Shown here one piece after another: positions 5,669-12,807 of a DNA stretch of 14,339 nt. The number at the start of each line of letters is the position of its first letter. Position 1 is the first letter of the stretch. The stretch is taken from contig CAJMQR010000019.1 of the NCBI GenBank assembly GCA_905215665.1, positions 1 through 14,339 on the forward strand. The letters are read 5' to 3'. The notes below the pieces were generated by a model. The model was not told the DNA's origin. It worked only from the letters and a program-made list of their open reading frames with translations, and did no database searches. This stretch comes from an uncultured bacterium (lineage in GTDB: Bacteria; Bacillota; Clostridia; Oscillospirales; Oscillospiraceae). A program made the translations under genes and the position numbers.

Positions 5669-7312
5669 TCAGAGCTTCTCCATGGCGGCGCGGATGCGGG
5701 AAACGGTGCGCTCATAGCCCAGAATCTGCATGACGGTATACAGGTCGGGAGAATTGCTCCTGCCCGTGACCGCGATGCGCAGGAAGGTCGAGACGTCCGC
5801 CACGGAGCCGGGGAAGGCGTCGGGATTTGCCTTGTATTCCTTCATGTCCGCGGCAAAACCGATCTGCGCGGTGATCTGCTTCACCTTTTCAAACCACCCG
5901 GCAGCGTCGTCCGAAAAATCGAAAACCGAGAGGAAACGCTCCAGCGCCTCACGGATGACACTTCCGGCGAAGTGCTCCGGGAAGCCCTCGGAAACAAAGA
6001 AGCGGTCATAGAAGAAGCCCATATAAGGGCGGACATCCTTCCACGTGGTCAGATCCTTGCGGGGCTTTTTCCCGCCGCGGCCGATGGCGAGAATCCTCTG
6101 CGCATAGGCCGGATCGCTTTCGAGCGCCTCGGCAAAGTCAGGGTCAAACTCCCGCGCATATTCCGCGGCAAGGTCATACACCGTCTGCGCATCCATGCGG
6201 GCAATCTCGTTTTTGGACACGTCGCACAGCTTGGCGTAATCGAACAGCGCGCCGGCGGGGTTGAGCTTTTTGCAGGAGAATTTGAAGTCATCCGACGGCG
6301 CGTCGGGATTCGCCTTGCGCCAGTCCTCATAGTTGGAGTTGAGCAGAGTCATGATATACTCATAAACCGCCCGCACGGGGAAGCCCTCCGCCTTGTAATA
6401 GGTCAGCGCCAGCTCCGGGTCCTTGCGTTTGGAGAGCTTGCGCTTGGAGGCGCCGTCCATCTTCATCAGCGGGCCGATGTGGACATACTTGGGCGCCTTG
6501 AAGCCCAGTGCCCGGAAAAGCTGCAGGTGGAAGGGCAGGCTGGGCAGCCATTCGTCGCCGCGGACGACGTGCGTCGTGCGCATCAGATGATCGTCCACCG
6601 CATGGGCGAAGTGATAGGTGGGAATACCGTCGGATTTCAGAAGCACCTGGTCGATGTCGTTTTCCGTGATGGTCAGCGCGCCCTTGACCAGGTCGTTGTA
6701 TTTGAACTTGTTCTCGACACTGCCGGTGGAGCGGAAGCGTAGCACCCAGGGCTTGCCCGCCGCAATGGCGGCGGCTACGTCCTCAATGGAGCGGTCACGC
6801 CAGACGGCATAGCTGCCGTAGTAGCCGAAGTTGACCTTCTTCGCCTCCTGCTCGGCGCGCATTGCGGTCAGTTCCTCCTCCGTGCAGAAGCAGGGGTAGG
6901 CGTCTCCCTGCAGGACGAGCTGTTTGGCATAAACATGGTAGATCTCCGCGCGCTGGCGCTGGCGGTAGGGACCGTAATCGCCCTGATCGCCGTCCATGGT
7001 CGCGCCCTCGTCGAAGTGGATACCGTAGTGCTTCAGCGTATCGATCAGCACCTCAACCGCACCGGGAACCTCGCGCTTGGCGTCGGTATCCTCCACGCGC
7101 AGAAACAGGACGCCGCCGGACTGGTGCGCCATGCGCTCGGCAACGAGTCCCTGCACCAGATTGCCCAGATGGACAAAGCCGGTGGGGGAGGGCGCCATGC
7201 GGGTGACGACCGCGCCTTCGGGAAGGCTGCGGGGCGGATAGCGCTCCTCCAGCTGCTCCGGCGTTTCGGTCACCTGCGGGAAAAGGAGCTGTGCAAGCCT
7301 TGTTGTATCCAT
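5669..7312 (-). CDS. gltX: Glutamate-tRNA ligase
   Basis: This class I aminoacyl-tRNA synthetase charges tRNA-Glu with glutamate using ATP. The HIGH-type signature is in MAPSPTGFVHLGNL (residues 39-52), and the KMSKS-type loop is KLSKR at 292-296. The catalytic insert contains LRVEDTDAKR (71-80) and VVRGDEWLPS (249-258), both typical. At 547 residues it is longer than the usual 470-500, matching the longer clostridial form with a roughly 30-residue N-terminal lead (MDTTRLAQLLFP). The C-terminal anticodon-binding half is present and ends in RAAMEKL. The start at 7312 has AGAGGT with a suitable spacer and a strong promoter just upstream; a longer frame reaching 7477 would cross that promoter. 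The gene heads the gltX, CatA-like, HD, mnmA operon. No T-box fits, because the leader is only about 25 nt. Confidence 0.96.
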   Translation of the reverse strand: MDTTRLAQLLFPQVTETPEQLEERYPPRSLPEGAVVTRMAPSPTGFVHLGNLVQGLVAERMAHQSGGVLFLRVEDTDAKREVPGAVEVLIDTLKHYGIHFDEGATMDGDQGDYGPYRQRQRAEIYHVYAKQLVLQGDAYPCFCTEEELTAMRAEQEAKKVNFGYYGSYAVWRDRSIEDVAAAIAAGKPWVLRFRSTGSVENKFKYNDLVKGALTITENDIDQVLLKSDGIPTYHFAHAVDDHLMRTTHVVRGDEWLPSLPFHLQLFRALGFKAPKYVHIGPLMKMDGASKRKLSKRKDPELALTYYKAEGFPVRAVYEYIMTLLNSNYEDWRKANPDAPSDDFKFSCKKLNPAGALFDYAKLCDVSKNEIARMDAQTVYDLAAEYAREFDPDFAEALESDPAYAQRILAIGRGGKKPRKDLTTWKDVRPYMGFFYDRFFVSEGFPEHFAGSVIREALERFLSVFDFSDDAAGWFEKVKQITAQIGFAADMKEYKANPDAFPGSVADVSTFLRIAVTGRSNSPDLYTVMQILGYERTVSRIRAAMEKL

Positions 7313-7343
7313 AGAAATTACCTCTGAATTCGTATTTTCCCGT

Positions 7344-7372
7344 ATTATATCACGCGCGCACGGTGAAATCAA
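7344..7372 (-). promoter_or_regulatory. Promoter of the gltX operon
   Basis: On the minus strand TTGATT (7372-7367), a 17-bp spacer and a perfect TATAAT (7349-7344) lie 31 nt before the gltX start. The leader RNA is short, so attenuation in the leader is unlikely. Confidence 0.82.
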
Positions 7373-7382
7373 TTGCGTACCG

Positions 7383-7412
7383 CGGCTTTTCCCCTTTCGG
7401 TGCGGAAAGCCG
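7383..7412. repeat. Inverted repeat between divergent promoters
   Basis: CGGCTTTTCC (7383-7392) and GGAAAGCCG (7404-7412) are complementary with one bulged T. The repeat lies between the outward-facing promoters of gltX and the HAD operon. It could be a shared operator, but no known operator consensus is recognised and a chance repeat is possible. Confidence 0.3.
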
Positions 7413-7434
7413 GACAGATTTTGAAAATAACAGA

Positions 7435-7462
7435 TGCAAAGCGGCGGAAAATCGTATATAAT
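7435..7462 (+). promoter_or_regulatory. Promoter of the HAD-MFS-GDPD-GNAT operon
   Basis: A perfect TATAAT is at 7457-7462, with a weak TGCAAA (7435-7440) 16 bp upstream. The predicted transcript starts near 7469, about 23 nt before the TTG start. The poor -35 box suggests modest or activator-dependent expression. Confidence 0.6.
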
Positions 7463-7491
7463 GAAGCTATCCGACAAAAGGAGGGAACGCT

Positions 7492-8307
7492 TTGAAGCCT
7501 TCTTCCCTGCGCAAAAAGAAATTCTTCCTTCTGGATATGGACGGCACGATCTATCTGGGAGACACTCTCTTTGACGGCACCGTCGATTTTCTGGAGCATG
7601 TCCGGGCCTCCGGCGGAAAATATCTCTTTCTCACGAACAACTCCTCCCGAAGCGTGGAGGCTTACATAGAGCGCATGCGGCGGTTCGGTATTGAAACTTC
7701 AAAAAGCGACTATCTGACCTCCGTGGATGCGCTGACCGTCTATCTCGCGAAACACGGTTACCGTGAAAAGCGCCTTTACGCCTTCGGCACCGCGTCCTTC
7801 CGGCAGCAGCTTTCCGGCGCCGGTTTTTCCGTAACGGACCGTCTGGAGGACGGAATAGACACGCTTGTCTGCGGCTTTGACACGGAGCTGACCTTTCAGA
7901 AGCTGGAGGACGCCTGCATTCTTCTGAACCGCGGCGTGGATTTTATCGCCGCGAATCCGGACTGGGTCTGTCCCACCTGGTACGGCTATGTCCCCGACTG
8001 CGGAAGCGTCTGCGAGATGCTCTTCCGCGCCACGGGACGGCGGCCGGTCTTTATCGGCAAGCCCCAGCCGGAAATGGCACTGCTCGCTATGGAGCAATAC
8101 GGCTACACGCCGGAGGAAACCCTGCTGATCGGCGACCGGCTATACACGGACATCGCCTGCGGCGTTCGTGCGGGAATAGACGCGGCGCTGGTTCTCTCCG
8201 GTGAAAGCACGCTTGCCGACGTGGAAAGCAGTCCGGAAAAACCGACGCACATTTTTCCCGACATCCGCGCAATCCTCAATCAACTGATGGGAGAGAAAAC
8301 GATATGA
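7492..8307 (+). CDS. HAD-IIA (NagD-like) phosphatase
   Basis: The product is a 271-residue cytosolic phosphatase of the HAD superfamily with a C2 cap. All four HAD motifs are present: DMDGT at 15-19 (D15 nucleophile, D17 acid/base), LTNNSS at 47-52, K190 in IGKPQPEM, and GDRLYTD at 214-220. The cap segment FIAANPDWVCPT, then PDCGS, is typical of subclass IIA, whose members act on p-nitrophenyl phosphate, phosphoglycolate, glycerol phosphates, sugar phosphates or nucleotides. The exact substrate is not readable. The start is TTG at 7492, supported by AGGAGG with a 7-8 nt spacer and by the N-terminus lying just before motif I. It heads a plus-strand operon, and its TGA overlaps the ATG of the MFS gene as ATGA. 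Linkage to a transporter and a phosphodiesterase suggests catabolism of an imported phosphorylated compound. Confidence 0.92.
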   Translation: MKPSSLRKKKFFLLDMDGTIYLGDTLFDGTVDFLEHVRASGGKYLFLTNNSSRSVEAYIERMRRFGIETSKSDYLTSVDALTVYLAKHGYREKRLYAFGTASFRQQLSGAGFSVTDRLEDGIDTLVCGFDTELTFQKLEDACILLNRGVDFIAANPDWVCPTWYGYVPDCGSVCEMLFRATGRRPVFIGKPQPEMALLAMEQYGYTPEETLLIGDRLYTDIACGVRAGIDAALVLSGESTLADVESSPEKPTHIFPDIRAILNQLMGEKTI

Positions 8308-9851
8308 AGCTCAACTACAAGCGTACCATTTTTGTCGGATTTGCCTTTTTCCTGATCTGCGCCTTCTGGCAGGCCTATGACAACACGATCCCCCTGATTC
8401 TGACGAACAAGTTCGGCCTGTCGCAGACGGCCTCGGGCGTTATCATGGCGCTGGACAACATTCTGGCGCTGTTTATGCTGCCTCTCTTCGGCGCAATCTC
8501 CGACAGGCACAAGGGGAAAATGGGGCGGCGCACGCCCTTCATCCTCATCGGCACGATCATTGCGGCGGTCGCCTTTGTGGGGCTGTCCTTTGTGGACAAC
8601 CACCAGCTTGCAAGCATGCAGAAATACGCGCCGATCGACGACCCGGAGGCGTTGAGCTGCATCTATGAGGCGCAGGACGGCAAAACGCTGATGACGCCGG
8701 ACGGCACGGAATTTGTGCTGTCGGAGGAGTTCACCGAGGAGGAATTCACGCAGATCCGCAGCCGGGTCGAGGAAAACGGCAAGTCCGTTCCGAATCCGGA
8801 TTACACCGACTATGTCGTACCCGCGCGGCAGGCCTGCGCCCGGCAGATTACCCATGCGTATCCCCGGACGCTGATCGTTTTCATTGCCCTGCTGCTGGTG
8901 GCGCTGGTCGCCATGGCGACCTTCCGCAGTCCGGCGGTCGCGCTGATGCCGGACGTCACCATCAAGCCGCTGCGCAGCAAGGCAAACGCCGTCATCAACC
9001 TGATGGGTACCGCCGGCGGAATTCTGGTGCTGGTGCTGGGGATGGTTTTCGCCACCTCCTCCGTTCAGAATTCCATGATGTCCTACACCGGCTATTTCGC
9101 CGTGATCGCGGGCATTATGCTGCTGGCGCTTGCCATTTTCATGTGGAAGGTGCGGGAACCGAAGCTCGTGCGGCGGATGCAGGAGGAAAGCAGGCTGTAC
9201 GGCATCGAGGAGGACGCGGAGGAGGATGCGCAGAAGCACCGGCTGAGCGGTGCGCAGCGCCGCTCTCTGCTGTTTCTTCTGACCTCTATTGTGCTGTGGT
9301 TTATGGGCTACAACGCCGTGACCTCCAAGTATTCTGTCTATGCCAGCAACGTTTTGAATAAGGACTACAATATGACACTGATGATCGCGCAGGCAGCCGC
9401 CATCGTCTCCTACCTGCCCGTCGGCATGATCTCCTCCCGTGTCGGGCGGAAAAAGACCATCCTCGCGGGCGTTGCGATGCTTTCGGCCCCCTTTGGCGTG
9501 GCCTGCTTCCTGCGGGAAAGCAGCCCGACACTGCTGATGAACGCGATGTTCGCGCTGGCCGGTATCGGCTGGGCGACGATCAACGTCAACTCCTTCCCCA
9601 TGGTGGTCGAAATGTGCCGCGGCAGCGACGTGGGAAAATATACCGGCATTTATTACACCGCCAGCATGGCGGCGCAGACCGTGACGCCGATGTTCTCCGG
9701 CCTGCTGATGGATAAGCTGGGCATGACGAGCCTGTTCCCCTACGCCACCGTTTTTGTCGTGCTGGCTTTCGTGACGATGCTCTTCGTCATGCACGGAGAT
9801 AACCGGCCCGTCGCAAAAAAAGGGCTGGAAGCCCTGGATATAGAGGACTGA
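8304..9851 (+). CDS. MFS transporter, SLC45/GPH-like, 12 TM segments
   Basis: This 515-residue inner-membrane carrier has twelve hydrophobic segments. TM1 is at about residues 8-33, TM2 45-65, TM3 78-97 and TM4 188-215, with TM7-12 filling 319-496. The cytoplasmic loop after TM2 carries the MFS motif A variant SDRHKGKMGRRTPF (66-79), resembling sugar:cation symporters of the SLC45 and GPH groups. A polar acidic insert of about 90 residues (98-187) lies between TM3 and TM4 and should face outward. The central cytoplasmic loop (284-318) is charged, with an EED-rich stretch. The substrate is unknown; sugars or glycosides are favoured by family, glycerophosphodiesters by gene context. The start overlaps the HAD stop (ATGA), and the GDPD gene begins 4 nt after the stop, so all are probably translated from one mRNA. 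Confidence 0.88.
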   Translation: MKLNYKRTIFVGFAFFLICAFWQAYDNTIPLILTNKFGLSQTASGVIMALDNILALFMLPLFGAISDRHKGKMGRRTPFILIGTIIAAVAFVGLSFVDNHQLASMQKYAPIDDPEALSCIYEAQDGKTLMTPDGTEFVLSEEFTEEEFTQIRSRVEENGKSVPNPDYTDYVVPARQACARQITHAYPRTLIVFIALLLVALVAMATFRSPAVALMPDVTIKPLRSKANAVINLMGTAGGILVLVLGMVFATSSVQNSMMSYTGYFAVIAGIMLLALAIFMWKVREPKLVRRMQEESRLYGIEEDAEEDAQKHRLSGAQRRSLLFLLTSIVLWFMGYNAVTSKYSVYASNVLNKDYNMTLMIAQAAAIVSYLPVGMISSRVGRKKTILAGVAMLSAPFGVACFLRESSPTLLMNAMFALAGIGWATINVNSFPMVVEMCRGSDVGKYTGIYYTASMAAQTVTPMFSGLLMDKLGMTSLFPYATVFVVLAFVTMLFVMHGDNRPVAKKGLEALDIED

Positions 9852-9855
9852 TTTT

Positions 9856-10680
9856 ATGATTGTTTTTTGGATCTGCGCCGGCGTTCTGCTGCTGCTTGGC
9901 CTGCTGTGGCTGCTGGCACTCTGCGCCAAACGCAGAAAGTCCGGTTTTTTCGGACTGGAAAGCTATCACTACGCCCACCGGGGGCTGCATGACAGCCGGC
10001 AGGGCGTTCCCGAAAATTCGCTTTCCGCTTTCCGGCTTGCCGTACAGGCGGGCTACGGCGCGGAGCTGGACGTACATCTGAGCCGGGACGGCCGTCTGGT
10101 GGTCATGCACGACGAGAGTCTGAAGCGCACCGCCGGCGTGGAGCGGAACATCTGCGATATGACCGCGCAGGAGTTGGATGCCTGCCGGCTGGAGGGGACG
10201 GAGGAAAAGATCCCCTATCTGGAGGAAGTGCTGCCGCTCTTTGCCGGGAAAACCCCTCTGGTCGTGGAAATCAAGCCCTGCAAGGGCAACCATGCCCGTC
10301 TGACGGAGCTGACATGCAGGCTGCTTGACCGCTTCCCGGAGGTGTCCTACTGCATCGAATCCTTCGATCCGCGCGTGCTGTTCTGGCTGCGCCGGCACCG
10401 TCCGCAGATCGTGCGCGGGCAGCTCTCCTGCAATTTCCTGAAGGATCGCAACAATCTGGCCTGGCCGCTGGCCTTTCTGCTGACAAATCTCCTGACCGGT
10501 TTTCTGACTCTGCCGCATTTTATTGCCTACCGTTTCTCCGACCGCAGGAATCCCAGCCTGCGCCTGTGCCGGCGGCTCTGGGGCGTGCAGGAATTCTCAT
10601 GGACCATCCGCAGTCCCGAGGAGGCAGAAGAAGCCCTGAAGGACGGCTGCCTGATTATTTTCGAACACTGCAGGCCATAG
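9856..10680 (+). CDS. Membrane-anchored glycerophosphodiester phosphodiesterase
   Basis: The 274-residue product hydrolyses glycerophosphodiesters to glycerol-3-phosphate and an alcohol, going by family. Residues 2-22 form one hydrophobic helix followed by AKRRKS, a signal anchor; positive residues on its C-terminal side leave the topology open. The catalytic core is clear: H41-R42 in YAHRGLHD, E53-N54 in VPENSLSAF, E70 and D72 in AELDVHLSRDG, H85 in VVMHDESLKRT, and E138 with K140 in VVEIKP. The C-terminal FSWTIRSPEEAEEAL and the final GCLIIFEH fit the end of the TIM barrel. The ATG lies 4 nt after the MFS stop. The next gene's ribosome binding site overlaps its TAG. Phospholipid head-group breakdown products or teichoic-acid glycerol phosphate are possible substrates. 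Confidence 0.92.
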   Translation: MIVFWICAGVLLLLGLLWLLALCAKRRKSGFFGLESYHYAHRGLHDSRQGVPENSLSAFRLAVQAGYGAELDVHLSRDGRLVVMHDESLKRTAGVERNICDMTAQELDACRLEGTEEKIPYLEEVLPLFAGKTPLVVEIKPCKGNHARLTELTCRLLDRFPEVSYCIESFDPRVLFWLRRHRPQIVRGQLSCNFLKDRNNLAWPLAFLLTNLLTGFLTLPHFIAYRFSDRRNPSLRLCRRLWGVQEFSWTIRSPEEAEEALKDGCLIIFEHCRP

Positions 10681-10693
10681 GAGGGATCGTGTT

Positions 10694-11194
10694 TTGGAAC
10701 GTTTTGTGCTGATGAAACTCCGCGAGCATCCGGATCTGCTGGCGCAGGCCGCGCGGTGGTTCCATCAGAAATGGGGCATCCCGGAGGATGCCTACCGGCA
10801 GAGCATGGAGGAATGTCTGAAAAACGTCTGCGCCGTTCCCCAGTGGTATGTCGCGCTGGACGGGCAGACAATCGTGGGCGGTCTTGGCGTCATTGAAAAC
10901 GACTTTCACGACCGCAAAGATCTGGCGCCCAATGTCTGCGCGGTCTATGTGGAAGAAGTTTGCCGCGGCCGCGGGCTTGCGGGCCGGCTGCTGCGGCTTG
11001 TCTGCGATGATCTGGCGGCGATGGGCCTTTCGACGCTCTATCTGCTGACCGATCACACCGGCTTTTATGAACGTTACGGCTGGGAATTCTTCTGCATGGC
11101 GCAGGGCGACGGTGAGGAAGTCATGTCCAGAATGTATGTCCACCGCGCCGGAGAATCCCACGCACAGGGCGAACCCCATCCGGCAAAAGCATAA
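10694..11194 (+). CDS. GNAT family N-acetyltransferase
   Basis: This 166-residue cytosolic acetyl-CoA-dependent transferase shows the GNAT pyrophosphate-binding motif RGRGLAGRLL at 91-100, preceded by the beta-4 strand NVCAVYVEE (80-88). The motif-B segment HTGFYERYGW is at 121-130. The N-terminal part MKLREHPDLLAQAARWFHQKWGIP resembles the usual first helix of the family. The acceptor substrate cannot be inferred. The TTG start at 10694 has a TAGGAGGG site overlapping the GDPD stop and an 8-nt spacer. An ATG at 10712 is an alternative but lies too far from that site. The gene is last in the HAD-MFS-GDPD operon and converges with gap 86 bp away. The last dozen residues are hydrophilic and probably disordered. 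Confidence 0.85.
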   Translation: MERFVLMKLREHPDLLAQAARWFHQKWGIPEDAYRQSMEECLKNVCAVPQWYVALDGQTIVGGLGVIENDFHDRKDLAPNVCAVYVEEVCRGRGLAGRLLRLVCDDLAAMGLSTLYLLTDHTGFYERYGWEFFCMAQGDGEEVMSRMYVHRAGESHAQGEPHPAKA

Positions 11195-11230
11195 CAGGCG
11201 TTTTCACAGCGCGGCCATAAAAAGCCCCGA

Positions 11231-11267
11231 AAAAACAGCCTGCATGACATCAGTCATGCAGGCTGTC
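11231..11267 (-). terminator. Terminator of gap, possibly shared with the GNAT operon
   Basis: A perfect 14-bp stem (ACAGCCTGCATGAC at 11236-11249, its complement at 11254-11267) has a 4-base loop. On the minus strand it is followed by TTTTTT (11236-11231, the first T pairing in the stem). It lies 13 bases beyond the gap stop. On the plus strand the stem is followed by CGGTATTT, so for the converging GNAT operon it would work poorly. Confidence 0.88.
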
Positions 11268-11280
11268 GGTATTTCCGGAA

Positions 11281-12312
<1,032 letters not shown>

Positions 12313-12320
12313 TTAAGATA

Positions 12321-12338
12321 CGCCGGATTCTTCCGGCG
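12321..12338 (-). other. Hairpin in the gap mRNA leader
   Basis: CGCCGGA (12321-12327) and TCCGGCG (12332-12338) form a perfect 7-bp stem with a 4-base loop (AGAA on the minus strand). It sits in the roughly 80-nt leader, about 27 nt before the gap start and clear of the ribosome binding site. There is no T run, so mRNA stabilisation is more likely than termination. Protein binding to the DNA palindrome is also possible. Confidence 0.5.
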
Positions 12339-12381
12339 CCACTTTAGGAAATATGCGGGAGACCCTTTTCCCAGCCTTTTT

Positions 12382-12410
12382 ATTATATACGATAATCCAT
12401 CACAGTGCAA
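12382..12410 (-). promoter_or_regulatory. Promoter of gap
   Basis: On the minus strand TTGCAC (12410-12405), a 17-bp spacer and a perfect TATAAT (12387-12382) are present. A consensus TTGACA lies 7 bp further upstream, but its spacing of 24 bp is too long. The -35 box overlaps the palindrome ACAGT-GCA-ACTGT at 12402-12414, a possible operator. Confidence 0.8.
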
Positions 12411-12478
12411 CTGTCAAATTTCATCAAATGATACCGTTTTTCAGATTTTTTTTGAGAATTTTGTAAGAGTTTTTCCAT

Positions 12479-12685
12479 TCACAGCTTTGTAAAACGCGGG
12501 ACGCTCTTTCCGTCGTGTTCCACCGTCTCGTTCCACATGGATGCCGGGCGGACCCAGATGCCGAAATCCCCGTAAAGCGCGCGGTAGACCACCATCTGCT
12601 CCAGTGTCTCGGAGTGGCGGGCAAGGTATAAAACCTCGTATTCCCTTCCCTTGAAGTGGCGGTATTTACCGGGTTCGATCTTCAC
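12479..12685 (-). CDS. DUF1653 domain protein
   Basis: This 68-residue protein consists of a single DUF1653 domain. The family hallmarks are all there: PGKYRHFKGREYEVLYLARHSET at the N-terminus (residues about 5-27), VVYRALYGDFGIWVRP in the middle, and MWNETVEHDGKSVPRF at the end. The biochemical role of the family is not established; members are small, cytosolic and widespread in bacteria. The GTG start at 12685 is chosen because AGGAGG lies 8 nt upstream and the domain begins directly after it. An ATG at 12736 is upstream of the promoter -10 box and is unlikely. It has its own promoter and no clear terminator before the gap promoter, so readthrough into gap is possible. Confidence 0.88.
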   Translation of the reverse strand: MKIEPGKYRHFKGREYEVLYLARHSETLEQMVVYRALYGDFGIWVRPASMWNETVEHDGKSVPRFTKL

Positions 12686-12707
12686 ACTGCATTCCTCCTT
12701 TCGTACC

Positions 12708-12736
12708 AGTATAGCCGCCCCGCGCCGCCTGCGCAA
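12708..12736 (-). promoter_or_regulatory. Promoter of the DUF1653 gene
   Basis: On the minus strand TTGCGC (12736-12731), a 17-bp GC-rich spacer and TATACT (12713-12708) lie 23 nt before the GTG start. It is back to back with the tex promoter. Confidence 0.7.
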
Positions 12737-12748
12737 GCCTTTTGGCTT
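12735..12748. repeat. Small palindrome between the DUF1653 and tex promoters
   Basis: AAGCC-TTTT-GGCTT occupies the space between, and partly overlaps, the two outward-facing -35 boxes. The position suits a shared operator. The arms are only 5 bp, so chance is possible. Confidence 0.25.
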
Positions 12749-12775
12749 TTCTTTTTGGAAAAAATGTGCTATACT
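12747..12775 (+). promoter_or_regulatory. Probable promoter of tex
   Basis: TATACT (12770-12775) is a good -10 box about 33 nt before the tex start. The hexamer 17 bp upstream, TTTTCT (12747-12752), is a poor -35 box within a T-rich stretch. Confidence 0.5.
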
Positions 12776-12807
12776 TTAAGCAATTCGCAAATGAAAAGGA
12801 GAACCAT

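Noticed and set aside
7313..7343. T-box or other riboswitch before gltX
   Set aside because: Only about 25 nt of leader lie between the predicted transcription start and the ATG, too short for any known riboswitch.
7313..7477. N-terminal extension of gltX to 7477
   Set aside because: It crosses the gltX promoter and overlaps the divergent promoter; the family N-terminus fits the start at 7312.
8280..9929. Long minus-strand open frame (549 codons) opposite the MFS gene
   Set aside because: Its His-, Gln- and Arg-rich composition is typical of antisense to GC-rich coding DNA; the plus strand encodes a clear 12-TM transporter.
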